Shown: positions 23,869-31,901, numbered from the stretch's first letter. The stretch is DNA of 38,243 nucleotides from JBAYZQ01 sp041672385 (GCA_041672385.1 JBAYZQ010000004.1:1-38243); one strand, 5' to 3'. A program made the numbers and translations. Notes: generated by a model not told the origin, from the sequence alone.

Positions 23869-25460
23869 TGTTTTATTCGTCCTCCAAGAATCTTTTGAAT
23901 TCTTTGTTCTGTTTCATCAAATTTTATATTTTCTTTGATGGTAGGTTTCTTTGTTTCTACTTCAAATTGTAGTTGTTTTTTGCAGTTGAAATACTTTTCT
24001 AATATATTTTTCAAATCCGAACTATTTTGTTCCATATTTTTTCTTGTAAACTCTGTTTTAAAATAAAAAACTATTTTGTCTGTTGTTTCAACAAGTTTTT
24101 CTGTTTGCTTAATTGCAATATTAAGTTTTGGAAGATTTTGATGAATTATATCAATAAGATTGCCTAAAGTTATTTCTAGTTTCTCCTCAACTTGTACAGG
24201 AGTTTCCGGTATTAAAGTATTAGGTGTTTCTAAGTTTTCTTTTATAATTGGGTCCGTCTTTGCAGGTTCTATATCTTTGTAATTTTGATATACTGGATTT
24301 AATGGAGTTATTTTTCCATTAATAAGATCATTTTTCAATCTTGCAATTTGTTCTGCTAGTAAAGAAGGAGTGCTAAAATACTTCAAAGAGCAAAGGCGGC
24401 TTATAGCCAATTCAATTTCGAATCTTGGATTAAGTGAATATCGAATATCTCTGTAAAGATTTAAGAATTGATCAAGAGCTTCTTCCTTTTGTCTTTTTGA
24501 ATAGGCCGAAATTACCTTCTTTGAATAGCTATTCTTATTTTCACCCAAAATTGTTTCATTATCAATATTATTATCGATTAAAAGAAGACTTCTAAAATAC
24601 TGTGCAAAATCTTTAATTAACTGTTCAATACTGACTCCACGGTCCAGTAATTTTTTTGTGGCTAGAATAGCATTTTTACCATCTTCTTTTACAACGTATT
24701 CCATAATATCATTAAGACTATCAGTTCCTGTTAAACCAAGTTTATTCTTAATCTTCTCCATAGTAATATGTTCATCAGAAAATGCTACTACTTGGTCAAA
24801 AAGAGTATAAGCATCCCTCATAGATCCAGTTGCTTCTTTTGCAATCCAAAATAAAGCTTCTTCATCACTTTTGATGTTTATTTCATCTGAGGCCTCTTTT
24901 AAAAGTTTTTTTATCGTTTCAAGGGGTAGGAGTTGAAAATTAAATTGTTGACATCTTGATCTTATAGTGGCAGGAACTTTGTTTGTTTCTGTAGTTGCAA
25001 ATATAAAGATAACGTATTCAGGTGGTTCTTCAATTGTTTTTAAAAGTGCATTAAAGGCATTGGTAGAAAGCATATGAACTTCATCTATAATATATATTTT
25101 GTATTTTGAGTTTTGTGGTGGAAACTGTATATCATCTTTAATTGTTCTAATATCGTTTACACTTGTATTGCTAGCACCATCAATTTCAATTACATCAAGG
25201 CTACAACCTTTCGTTATTTCTACACAGTTTGAACATACTCCACAAGGGGTGGTTGTTGGACCTTGTACACAGTTTAATGCTTTGGCAAGTAACCGGGCAC
25301 TTGTGGTCTTTCCTACGCCTCTAGGGCCACTGAATAGGTATGCGTGGGCAATGGTATTCTTTGAAATTGCACTGGTAATTGTTGCTTTGACAAAGTCTTG
25401 CCCCATAAGAGCATCAAACTGCTGCGGCCTTTTTCTAGTCGCAGTTACTTCGTAAGCCAT
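23865..25460 (-). CDS. dnaX: DNA polymerase III subunit gamma/tau
   Basis: A 531-residue clamp-loader ATPase. Walker A is GPRGVGKT (residues 45-52); zinc ligands are Cys64, 73, 76 and 79; Walker B is IIDEVHML; sensor 1 is in FIFATTETNK; the arginine finger is in IRSRCQQF. Domains I-III (about residues 1-365) are typical; the tail is a variable, lysine/glutamate-rich region ending in a DnaE-interaction-like segment. It starts at ATG 25460 after a strong AAAGGAGG. A 7-A run at 24651-24657 (near codon 269) is in the wrong domain for a gamma/tau frameshift site, so one product is assumed. Confidence 0.96.
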   Translation of the reverse strand: MAYEVTATRKRPQQFDALMGQDFVKATITSAISKNTIAHAYLFSGPRGVGKTTSARLLAKALNCVQGPTTTPCGVCSNCVEITKGCSLDVIEIDGASNTSVNDIRTIKDDIQFPPQNSKYKIYIIDEVHMLSTNAFNALLKTIEEPPEYVIFIFATTETNKVPATIRSRCQQFNFQLLPLETIKKLLKEASDEINIKSDEEALFWIAKEATGSMRDAYTLFDQVVAFSDEHITMEKIKNKLGLTGTDSLNDIMEYVVKEDGKNAILATKKLLDRGVSIEQLIKDFAQYFRSLLLIDNNIDNETILGENKNSYSKKVISAYSKRQKEEALDQFLNLYRDIRYSLNPRFEIELAISRLCSLKYFSTPSLLAEQIARLKNDLINGKITPLNPVYQNYKDIEPAKTDPIIKENLETPNTLIPETPVQVEEKLEITLGNLIDIIHQNLPKLNIAIKQTEKLVETTDKIVFYFKTEFTRKNMEQNSSDLKNILEKYFNCKKQLQFEVETKKPTIKENIKFDETEQRIQKILGGRIKQ

Positions 25461-25481
25461 TATGGCCTCCTTTCATTTTTT

Positions 25482-25510
25482 AATATAACATATTTTGTTA
25501 AGCAGACCAA
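25482..25510 (-). promoter_or_regulatory. promoter of dnaX-ybaB-recR
   Basis: On the minus strand: TTGGTC (25505-25510), a 17-bp spacer ending TGT, then TATATT (25482-25487), an extended -10. The leader is about 15 nt with AAAGGAGG. The -35 lies close to the end of the upstream secreted-protein gene. Confidence 0.55.
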
Positions 25511-25516
25511 TAGACT

Positions 25517-26599
25517 TTAATTGCTTGTTATAATTTCTAATACAATAGTATCGCTATATTCTCCAGCATGGGTAGTATTTAATGTGTTTTGATTAATTCC
25601 AGAAACATATATTTTTTTAAGAAAAGATCCAAGAGTATTTTCGTACCAGTCAAAAGTATTATTAACAGAAAGAGGACCTTCACTTCCAAAGTAAAGAACA
25701 TAAGGGATTTCTTCAGTTCCATCAATTCGTTTTAAAGCAAGGGTTGAACTAGTATTATCAGCTTTTTTAACCAAAATTGTAATATCTGCAACTCCTTTTA
25801 CTACTGTAAGATATAAATTTCCAGCCTCTTCTTTCAAAAGTCCAACTGCGTTGTTTAAAGAAGAAATAGGACTTGTATTATTACTTAAATAAAATTCATT
25901 CGCACTAGTGCTACTGTTCCCATAAGGAATTTCAACCACACTTCCAGAGCCAGCGGTTCCCGTACCACCACCAGTACCGTTAAAAATATCAGCTTGTTCA
26001 TCATCACTAGGAAGAGATCCTGAATTAAATTCAAAATTATTAAAATTACTTGAATCCCATATACTACTATTTGAGTTATTAGTAAAGGCAACATTACATG
26101 ATTGAAGATCTGTACTTAACGAAATTGGAGAATCAGCTAAAAACCAAGAAGCAAGATTATAAGTAATTACAACTAAGTCAATAGTAATATTCTTGTTTTT
26201 TAGATGTTGTTGTCCGTTTAAAAGATAAGGAAAATCGTTATTGCTTCCAGAGTAAATAAATGTTTCAGTAGTTGCTCCGTTAATACTTGTAAAGGCAACG
26301 AGTTTAGCAGTTGTTGTTTGTGTTACAGCATTCCATCTGTCTTTTCCAATTGCATTTAAATAAGTAAATTCCCCTAGTCCTGTCAATAGAAGATTATACC
26401 CATCATTATTTCCCATTTGAATACCTATAGTACCAAGCTTTAATGTAAGATAACTTGTATGAAGGCCGTTATATCCAACTTCCCAAGATTTAGAGGTGTT
26501 TGGATAATAATTAACAACAGGATCTGCTGCAAAAATACAAAAAGGCAAAATAACAGATAATATAGTTAGTAGCAATATTTGCTTAATATTCTTTTTCAT
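25517..26599 (-). CDS. secreted protein of unknown function
   Basis: A 360-residue protein of a family I do not recognise. The start is taken at ATG 26599, because an in-frame ATG at 26614 lies at the edge of the -10 box. It begins with a signal peptide (MKKNIKQILLLTILSVILPF..., cleavage after FA). The mature part is rich in Asn, Ser, Thr and Gly and in beta-type stretches, with a glycine-rich turn FNGTGGGTGTAGSGS near residue 215 and no cysteine pair pattern. It looks like a periplasmic or surface beta-rich protein. It is divergent from the ROK gene, and both seem to have leaderless promoters in the 134-base gap. Confidence 0.6.
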   Translation of the reverse strand: MKKNIKQILLLTILSVILPFCIFAADPVVNYYPNTSKSWEVGYNGLHTSYLTLKLGTIGIQMGNNDGYNLLLTGLGEFTYLNAIGKDRWNAVTQTTTAKLVAFTSINGATTETFIYSGSNNDFPYLLNGQQHLKNKNITIDLVVITYNLASWFLADSPISLSTDLQSCNVAFTNNSNSSIWDSSNFNNFEFNSGSLPSDDEQADIFNGTGGGTGTAGSGSVVEIPYGNSSTSANEFYLSNNTSPISSLNNAVGLLKEEAGNLYLTVVKGVADITILVKKADNTSSTLALKRIDGTEEIPYVLYFGSEGPLSVNNTFDWYENTLGSFLKKIYVSGINQNTLNTTHAGEYSDTIVLEIITSN

Positions 26600-26605
26600 G
26601 TACAA

Positions 26606-26634
26606 ACTATACAATGTTTATTGGAAAATCTCAA
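26606..26634 (-). promoter_or_regulatory. leaderless-type promoter of the secreted-protein gene
   Basis: On the minus strand: TTGAGA (26629-26634), a 17-bp spacer, TATAGT (26606-26611), then TTGTAC and ATG. There is no Shine-Dalgarno sequence between the -10 and the start. Confidence 0.65.
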
Positions 26635-26717
26635 TAGATTACATATCTATTAGTATTTACTATAAATAAGCTTATGAGAACTTTGATACAAAAAAACTGG
26701 TAAAATCAAAAAAATAA

Positions 26718-26726
26718 TGATACAAT
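26718..26726 (+). promoter_or_regulatory. extended -10, leaderless-type promoter of the ROK gene
   Basis: TGATACAAT (TG at 26718-26719, TACAAT at 26721-26726), then 7 nt (TTGTAAC) and ATG 26734. No Shine-Dalgarno sequence; the -35 at 26698-26703 is poor. Confidence 0.55.
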
Positions 26727-26733
26727 TTGTAAC

Positions 26734-27939
26734 ATGAAAATAAAACTTCAAGATTCTCTAATTAATTACAAGAATGTTTTCAGCTTGATTGAAGAGATTC
26801 CTTCTATAACTAGAGCTACTCTTGCAAAGAGATTAGGTTTAAGTAAAACTACAATTTCTCTTATTGTAAGTAATCTTTTAAATTCAAATTTAATATCAGA
26901 AGCGAAAGCTAATATTGATGGTCGTGGAAGACCTGCAGTTCCCCTATATATTAACAGTACCTATTGGCATTCTTTAGGAATTGGATTTATGAATAATCAC
27001 TGGGACTTTATTGTAACAAATCTAAATGGAAAAGTGGTCTATAATTACATTCAAGAAATTAATGGTGATGATGTTTTTGAAAAGCTTTTTGAAGGAATAA
27101 AAATTGCTGTCGATGATTGTCATTGTCGACTTCTTCCTAAAATAGGCTTGGGGGTTCCTGGAATTGTAAATAATAAAAGTGGAATTATTATTCAAGCAGC
27201 TGACCAAGGCTGGAAAGACATTCCTCTTAAAAAGATAATTAAAGAAAAAACGGGTTGGGATTCCATTATTATGAATCGTCATAAAACAAGTGGCCTAGCA
27301 GAGTATAAATTCAGCAATATGAAAGATTTTGAAAATTGTGTTTTTATTGGAATATCTTCTGGTATTAGTGCTGCTATAATTTCAAATGGAAAATTAATTC
27401 AAGGTGAAGATTATGCTGCTGGGGAACTTGGGCACTGTATAGTTAATCCAAAAGGAAGGCTTTGTAAATGTGGAAAGAGGGGATGTTTACAAACTGAGGT
27501 TTCAACAGAACGATTGATGGAAAAGGTTGAAAAAGCCTATTATGACCAAATAAAAGAAGGAAAAAGTCTAAAAGATGATGTTATTTGGAAAGCTATTGAA
27601 GAGAATAATCTTACAATGGAATTAATTTGGTCACAAGAGGAAAGGGATAATCCTATTATAATTGAAAGCTTATCTGAAATGGCAAGAAATCTTTCTTATG
27701 TGATGATAAGTCTAATTAATATTGTTAATCCTAAGCATTTAATAATTGGGGGAACCTTAGGTTGTAGTAGTAAATATTTTTGTTTCTTGCTTCAAAAGGA
27801 AATAATGAAAATTCCTTTTAGTTTTAGAGTTTTACCAGATTTTATTGTTAAAGCTACTTTAAACAATCAGGCAGCAGCCCTTGGTGCGGCGTTGCTACCT
27901 GTTAATGAAATCTTAGGTTTAATTTTAAAAAGAAATTAA
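26734..27939 (+). CDS. ROK-family transcriptional regulator, probably without kinase activity
   Basis: A 401-residue NagC/Mlc/XylR-type protein. Residues about 20-75 form a winged helix-turn-helix (ITRATLAKRLGLSKTTISLI). The ROK domain follows, with the zinc site GH-C-C-GC in GELGHCIVNPKGRLCKCGKR and following. The kinase residues seem lost: the usual N-D-x-N-A motif is NRHKTSG, with Arg at the catalytic Asp position, and the phosphate loop is GISSGIS rather than GTGIG. So it probably senses a sugar without phosphorylating it. It ends with a 4-nt overlap with the convergent isomerase gene, whose promoter carries a large palindrome that could be its operator. Confidence 0.9.
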   Translation: MKIKLQDSLINYKNVFSLIEEIPSITRATLAKRLGLSKTTISLIVSNLLNSNLISEAKANIDGRGRPAVPLYINSTYWHSLGIGFMNNHWDFIVTNLNGKVVYNYIQEINGDDVFEKLFEGIKIAVDDCHCRLLPKIGLGVPGIVNNKSGIIIQAADQGWKDIPLKKIIKEKTGWDSIIMNRHKTSGLAEYKFSNMKDFENCVFIGISSGISAAIISNGKLIQGEDYAAGELGHCIVNPKGRLCKCGKRGCLQTEVSTERLMEKVEKAYYDQIKEGKSLKDDVIWKAIEENNLTMELIWSQEERDNPIIIESLSEMARNLSYVMISLINIVNPKHLIIGGTLGCSSKYFCFLLQKEIMKIPFSFRVLPDFIVKATLNNQAAALGAALLPVNEILGLILKRN

Positions 27940-28808
27940 AGAGAATTGTACATTTCTTCAAGACGTTTTCCATATTCAATGAAATTATCTCTCATATCGT
28001 TTTCATTAGCTTTTACGCTACTATCATGGAAAACAACTTCCATATGAGGTTCAATGCTTAATCCACCATCGTATCCAGAAGATTTTAATAAGGAAAGGAT
28101 TTCTTTAACTTGCCCCCCACCTTCACCTGGGAAAGTATAAACTTCGGTGCCATTTTCTTTTCTATAGCCATCTTTAATATGAACATGCTTAATAAAAGGT
28201 TTTACATTATTGTAGAAATCTAAAGAATTTTGATAGCCATAAGGAAAAGGTGTTGAGATGTCGATTGTCATTGGTGCATTTCCAGTGTCAAAAATTAATC
28301 CTAAGTTTGGAACGGCTTTAATCAGTTTTAAAGTATTTTTCCATGAAAGCCCACCAAAATTGAAGCAATTTTCATGAAGTGCCATCATTCCATTATCTTC
28401 AAAAGAATCACAAATCCATTTAAGTCTTTTAATTCTTTCCCCTTCCATTTGATCTTCGCTAACACGTCCTGAAGAATCTTTAATTACATTATAGCTCATA
28501 ATTCTAGCATATTTTATATTAAGCAATTTCATAGTATTAATTGATCTTAATACAAGAGTTTTTGTTTCTTCAAAAGGTTCTGTTATAGATTTTCCCCAGT
28601 TTGCAATTGAAGTACCTAAGCTACAACAGGTTATTGAGTTTTGGTCCATCTCTTCTTTGACAGTTTCAAGTTGCTTTAATGATAAATCGTGAACCATTTT
28701 TCCTTCAATAGTCCTCAATTCTATGTCGTGCCAACCTAGTTGCTTTACAGCTTTAATCTGTCCCTCTAATTTTGTTGCTGCCTCATCGGCGAAACCTGTA
28801 TAAAACAT
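27936..28808 (-). CDS. TIM-barrel sugar isomerase/epimerase (xylose-isomerase-like)
   Basis: A 290-residue AP-endonuclease-2-family TIM-barrel protein. Likely metal ligands: Glu in MALHENCFNFGG, Asp in GLIFDTGNAP, His in KHVHIKDGYR, Glu in GLSIEPHMEV. Such enzymes include hydroxypyruvate isomerase, tagatose epimerase and IolE/IolI; the specific reaction is not readable. The start ATG 28808 follows AAAGGATG. A clear promoter (28838-28866) and an overlapping palindrome lie upstream, and the convergent neighbour is a ROK regulator, so sugar-responsive repression is likely. It is distinct in sequence from the isomerase at 14298-15095. Confidence 0.85.
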   Translation of the reverse strand: MFYTGFADEAATKLEGQIKAVKQLGWHDIELRTIEGKMVHDLSLKQLETVKEEMDQNSITCCSLGTSIANWGKSITEPFEETKTLVLRSINTMKLLNIKYARIMSYNVIKDSSGRVSEDQMEGERIKRLKWICDSFEDNGMMALHENCFNFGGLSWKNTLKLIKAVPNLGLIFDTGNAPMTIDISTPFPYGYQNSLDFYNNVKPFIKHVHIKDGYRKENGTEVYTFPGEGGGQVKEILSLLKSSGYDGGLSIEPHMEVVFHDSSVKANENDMRDNFIEYGKRLEEMYNSL

Positions 28809-28837
28809 TTTTACATCCTTTCTTAACTATTTTAATT

Positions 28838-28866
28838 ATTATATCTTTTTTTTACATTTTTGAAAA
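28838..28866 (-). promoter_or_regulatory. promoter of the isomerase gene
   Basis: On the minus strand: TTTTCA (28861-28866), a 17-bp spacer containing a run of eight A, then a perfect TATAAT (28838-28843). The -35 lies inside the left arm of the large palindrome. Confidence 0.6.
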
Positions 28867-28897
28867 GATTTTATAAATTTATAAAAATTTTCAAAAA
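28857..28897. repeat. large AT-rich inverted repeat, candidate operator
   Basis: A perfect 18-bp palindrome (28869-28886, core TTTATAAATTTATAAA) is nested inside outer arms TTTTTGAAAA (28857-28866) and TTTTCAAAAA (28888-28897), with a 2/1-nt bulge between them: about 19 paired positions. It covers the -35 of the isomerase promoter. A repressor operator is the best reading; a simple AT-rich cruciform is the alternative. Confidence 0.6.
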
Positions 28898-28937
28898 ATT
28901 AGAATTTTAGATGAGTAATAATTTCACGCTAAAGGAA

Positions 28938-28958
28938 GGTGAGCATTTTTTGCACATC
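28938..28958 (+). promoter_or_regulatory. candidate enhancer-binding-protein site upstream of the sigma-54 promoter
   Basis: An interrupted inverted repeat: GGTGAGCA (28938-28945), TTTTT, TGCACATC (28951-28958). The arms match at 6 of 8 positions. Its centre is about 75 bp upstream of the -12 GC, within the range used by sigma-54 activators. Confidence 0.35.
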
Positions 28959-29008
28959 TAAAATAATTTAATAAGCTTTAATAAGGCTTTAATAACGGCT
29001 TCTAAGGT

Positions 29009-29025
29009 TGGCATGATAGTTGCAT
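29009..29025 (+). promoter_or_regulatory. sigma-54 (-24/-12) promoter
   Basis: TGGCATGATAGTTGCAT: the invariant GG (29010-29011) and GC (29022-29023) are 10 bp apart, and the flanking bases match TGGCACG-N4-TTGCW at all but one position. The expected start is near 29035. No rpoN gene is in the window. Confidence 0.65.
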
Positions 29026-29034
29026 ATTACTAAT

Positions 29035-29100
29035 AGAGCAACAAATTTTTTCATACCTCCTTTTGTATGTTTTGGCACCCTTATAGGGTGCCATTTTTTT
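29035..29100 (+). ncRNA. candidate sigma-54-dependent small RNA, about 66 nt
   Basis: The transcript is bounded by the -24/-12 promoter and a strong intrinsic terminator. It has a short single-stranded 5' part, a first hairpin with stem CATAC/GTATG (29052-29056 with 29065-29069) and loop CTCCTTTT, then the terminator hairpin (29073-29093) and seven T. Together with the closing C of the stem the loop shows CCTCCTTTT, complementary to strong Shine-Dalgarno sequences such as AAAGGAGG. It has no ATG-started frame of useful length. Its 3' end meets the stop codon of the convergent enzyme I gene. No known RNA family was recognised. Confidence 0.55.
29073..29100 (+). terminator. intrinsic terminator of the small RNA
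   Basis: TGGCACCC (29073-29080), loop TTATA, GGGTGCCA (29086-29093): a perfect 8-bp GC-rich stem followed by TTTTTTT (29094-29100). The T-tract exists only in the plus direction, so it does not serve the minus-strand enzyme I gene well. Confidence 0.88.
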
Positions 29101-30832
29101 ACTCAATAGAGACTTTGTCTTTTTCTTTTTGACATCTAGAAAGATATTCTTTTACTTCTTCTTCAGTAGATAAATCTATTACATGGTCTCTAATTTCTTT
29201 AAGTTCCTTCATAGTGTATTTTTCTAAGTTCATTCGAATCTCCACTACACTAATTATACTCATAGAAAGTTTTTTAATACCACTTCCAACCATTACCAAA
29301 GAAGCAAGAATATCTCCTGCTAATTCTCCGCAGACACTGAGACTTTTTCCTTCTTTGTTAAATACTTCAGAAACAAAGTCAATTAAACGGAATAGTGAGG
29401 GATGAAAGTTTTGATAATAGTTTACCATCTTAGGGTTTCCTCGGTCACAAGCAAGTAGGTACTGACAAAGGTCGTTGGTTCCAATTGAAGCAAAATCAAC
29501 TTCCTTTACAACTTTATCAGCCATTATTGCAATTGAAGGGACTTCAATCATTATTCCAAGCTCAACATTATTATCATAATGATAATCTTCGGAGTCAAGT
29601 TCTTCTTTTATTTCATTTATTATTCGTTTTACTTTTCGAATTTCATCAAGACTTTCAATCATGGGAAGAAGAATTTTTAAATTTCCAAAAACTGAAGCTC
29701 TATAAAGAGCTCTCAATTGAGTTCTAAATATTTCTTCATTCTCAAAACAAAATCTTATTGCTCTTATTCCTAAAAATGGATTTGTTTCTATTGGCAAAGA
29801 AAGATAGTCTAAAGTTTTATCTCCACCAATATCTAAAGTCCTAATTGTTACAGATTTACCTTCAGCAGAAACAAGGACTTTTTTATATTCTTCAAGTTGT
29901 TCTTCTTCGGTTGGAAGAGAATCATTATTCATGTAGAGGAATTCACTTCTAAGTAAGCCAATAAAATCAACATATTGGAATTTTTCACATTCATATAAAG
30001 AACCATTTCCAATGTTTAATCCAAGATCAATTTTTTCTTTGTCTTTTGTAAAAGTGCCACATTTTAAATATTTTCTGTGAGCTTCTTTTAATAGCATAAA
30101 TCTAGTATGTTTTTCTGAATATTCAATCATTTGTTGCTCTGTAGGCTTTAAAATGACATCCCCTTCGTCTGCATCAAGAATAATTTCTTGATGGTTTTTA
30201 ACTTTTTCCATTAAATTAGGAACACCAAGTACGGCTGGAATGCAAAAGCTTTTTGCAATAATTGCCGAATGTGAAGTACTACTTCCAATTTCAGTAACAA
30301 TTCCAAGTACATTTAAGCGATCCATTGTTACAGTATCAGAAGGCAAAAGATCGTGACAAACTATTACTACTGGTTCGCTAAGATAAGAGATACTTTGTTC
30401 TTTTCCCCCGAAAAGATTTCTTAAAAACCTAAATTTTACATCCTTAATGTCAGAAATCCTTTCTCTAAAAGAAGAATTTTGTAGTTTTTCAAGAGTATCA
30501 ATATAGTTATTGAAAACGCTTTCAACTGCATAAGAAGGAAGCTTTTTATTTACGGTTATTTCATTTTTTATTTGATGGTCGATATCTTCATCAAGTAGGA
30601 TAGCTAGATGAGCTGAAAAAATTTCGACTTTTGTTTCATCTACTTCTTTAACTCTTAAAACCAAAGCCTCAAGTTCTTTTTCAGATTTTTTCTTTGCATC
30701 TTCATACAATTCTATATATTTTTCATCCTTTCCTTTGAAAAAAGCTGGATTAACTTCTATTGAAAAGGGTCTATAAACATAGACTCGTCCCAGTGCTACT
30801 CCTCCAGATACACCTTTTCCTTTTAACAACAT
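29099..30832 (-). CDS. ptsI: PTS enzyme I (phosphoenolpyruvate-protein phosphotransferase)
   Basis: A 577-residue protein of normal enzyme I length. The start at ATG 30832 is chosen for the AAAGGGGAAG site upstream and because GKGVSGGVALGRV then opens the protein as in the family. The phosphorylated residue is His188 in GSSTSHSAIIAKS; LRSEFLYM, the PEP-binding IRTLDIGGDK, IGTNDLCQYLLACDRGN and the catalytic cysteine in SVCGELAGD follow. It takes phosphate from PEP and hands it to HPr. No HPr or enzyme II gene is in the window, so it could serve sugar transport or a regulatory PTS. It lies 69 nt downstream of the membrane-protein gene. Confidence 0.95.
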   Translation of the reverse strand: MLLKGKGVSGGVALGRVYVYRPFSIEVNPAFFKGKDEKYIELYEDAKKKSEKELEALVLRVKEVDETKVEIFSAHLAILLDEDIDHQIKNEITVNKKLPSYAVESVFNNYIDTLEKLQNSSFRERISDIKDVKFRFLRNLFGGKEQSISYLSEPVVIVCHDLLPSDTVTMDRLNVLGIVTEIGSSTSHSAIIAKSFCIPAVLGVPNLMEKVKNHQEIILDADEGDVILKPTEQQMIEYSEKHTRFMLLKEAHRKYLKCGTFTKDKEKIDLGLNIGNGSLYECEKFQYVDFIGLLRSEFLYMNNDSLPTEEEQLEEYKKVLVSAEGKSVTIRTLDIGGDKTLDYLSLPIETNPFLGIRAIRFCFENEEIFRTQLRALYRASVFGNLKILLPMIESLDEIRKVKRIINEIKEELDSEDYHYDNNVELGIMIEVPSIAIMADKVVKEVDFASIGTNDLCQYLLACDRGNPKMVNYYQNFHPSLFRLIDFVSEVFNKEGKSLSVCGELAGDILASLVMVGSGIKKLSMSIISVVEIRMNLEKYTMKELKEIRDHVIDLSTEEEVKEYLSRCQKEKDKVSIE

Positions 30833-30901
30833 AATATTTCTTCCCCTTTTGTATAAATATACTACATAAAACAAACACTGTGGTTATTTTTTTAAAAAAT
30901 T

Positions 30902-31810
30902 TTAAATTTTTAAAAGATTTAATATTCTAGTAAATGGCGAAGCTAATAATTGCCAAAAGGTTAAATCTGTTGCACTTATTAACAAAAGTCTTCTAAAAAC
31001 CCAAAGTAGAACCCCTGCAATAATTAAAGTCAAGAAAAAGTTTAAGATCTCACCTCTAAGGCCTTCTCTGTAGTCTTTTACCATTTTTGGTAGACCTGGG
31101 ATTCCACTTAAAAATTTATAATTTGACTTGTATTCTTCTGCAATTTTTAGGGGTTGGTAAGTTTTTTTAAGGTAGACAGAAATCCCTTCATCTAAATTTT
31201 TTAAACCAGCTTTGAACCAACAGCTTAAAAACCTGAAAATAGAAGGGAGCGTTTTGATTATGCTATATAAAAAACGTGAAAAAGTAATAATTAAACAAAT
31301 AGAAGCCAACAAAATTGAAAGACTATTGTTTTCAGTAAGAAAAACTATAGCAATAAAAAAAATTCCAAGATTTACTATACTATTTTCTAAAGAGCGTCTT
31401 TTCATCTTTTTTAGCTGATCAGCAATGTAACCACGCAAAAGATCATATAGTTTTTTATAAGTAATAATAATATAATTCTGAATTTCTTCTGGAAGTTCTT
31501 TGTTTTTTGAAAGGGAATCAACTGTTTTTCCGATTATTTTGATTGTTTTTGTTATTTTTTTGGTTTTATCAAAAATATCATTGATAGTATCATTTATTCC
31601 TGTAAAAAATGAGAAAAAGCCTTCTTTTTTCTCTGGAATTTCAATTTCATTTATGGAAAAATCTAGATTCATAAGTTCCTTATCAATTAAGGATTCTTCA
31701 GGATTTTCTTTGATTTCAACCTTTGTTGGTATAACAACAAGGGCCTTTTCATTAGGGTCCTTTAGGCTTGTTTCTTTTCTACTTTTAAATATTTTTTTTA
31801 AAAAATCCAT
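30902..31810 (-). CDS. membrane protein of unknown function
   Basis: A 302-residue protein of no family I recognise. The start at ATG 31810 is fixed by a promoter whose -10 ends 6 nt before it; the ATG at 31849 lies upstream of the -35. Layout: a basic N-terminus (MDFLKKIFKSRKE), an acidic low-complexity part, a helical region (about 85-155), two close hydrophobic segments (about 158-200), a soluble stretch, and one more membrane segment (ILNFFLTLIIAGVLLWVFRR, about 260). It may be co-transcribed with ptsI. No signal peptide and no enzyme motif. Confidence 0.7.
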   Translation of the reverse strand: MDFLKKIFKSRKETSLKDPNEKALVVIPTKVEIKENPEESLIDKELMNLDFSINEIEIPEKKEGFFSFFTGINDTINDIFDKTKKITKTIKIIGKTVDSLSKNKELPEEIQNYIIITYKKLYDLLRGYIADQLKKMKRRSLENSIVNLGIFFIAIVFLTENNSLSILLASICLIITFSRFLYSIIKTLPSIFRFLSCWFKAGLKNLDEGISVYLKKTYQPLKIAEEYKSNYKFLSGIPGLPKMVKDYREGLRGEILNFFLTLIIAGVLLWVFRRLLLISATDLTFWQLLASPFTRILNLLKI

Positions 31811-31816
31811 AATTAC

Positions 31817-31845
31817 AAGATACCCTAAGCATTTATTATCGTCAA
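31817..31845 (-). promoter_or_regulatory. leaderless-type promoter of the membrane-protein gene
   Basis: On the minus strand: TTGACG (31840-31845), a 17-bp spacer, TATCTT (31817-31822), then GTAATT and ATG 31810. No Shine-Dalgarno sequence between. Confidence 0.6.
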
Positions 31846-31871
31846 ACATTATCAGAAAAAAACAAAATTTC

Positions 31872-31901
31872 TTGAAAAAATATATAAAAATTTGGTATAG
31901 T
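31872..31901 (+). promoter_or_regulatory. leaderless-type promoter of the DUF1295 gene
   Basis: TTGAAA (31872-31877), an 18-bp spacer ending TGG, TATAGT (31896-31901, extended -10), then CTTCCTT and ATG 31909. It is back to back with the membrane-protein promoter. Confidence 0.62.

Noticed and set aside
24651..24657. Run of seven A in dnaX as a gamma/tau frameshift site
   Set aside because: It lies near codon 269, too early for a functional short form, has no following stem-loop that I can see, and A-runs are common in this AT-rich DNA.
30880..30905. AT-only inverted repeat between the membrane-protein gene and ptsI as a terminator
   Set aside because: The stem has no G-C pairs and no clear T-tract on the minus strand; read-through into ptsI is more likely.
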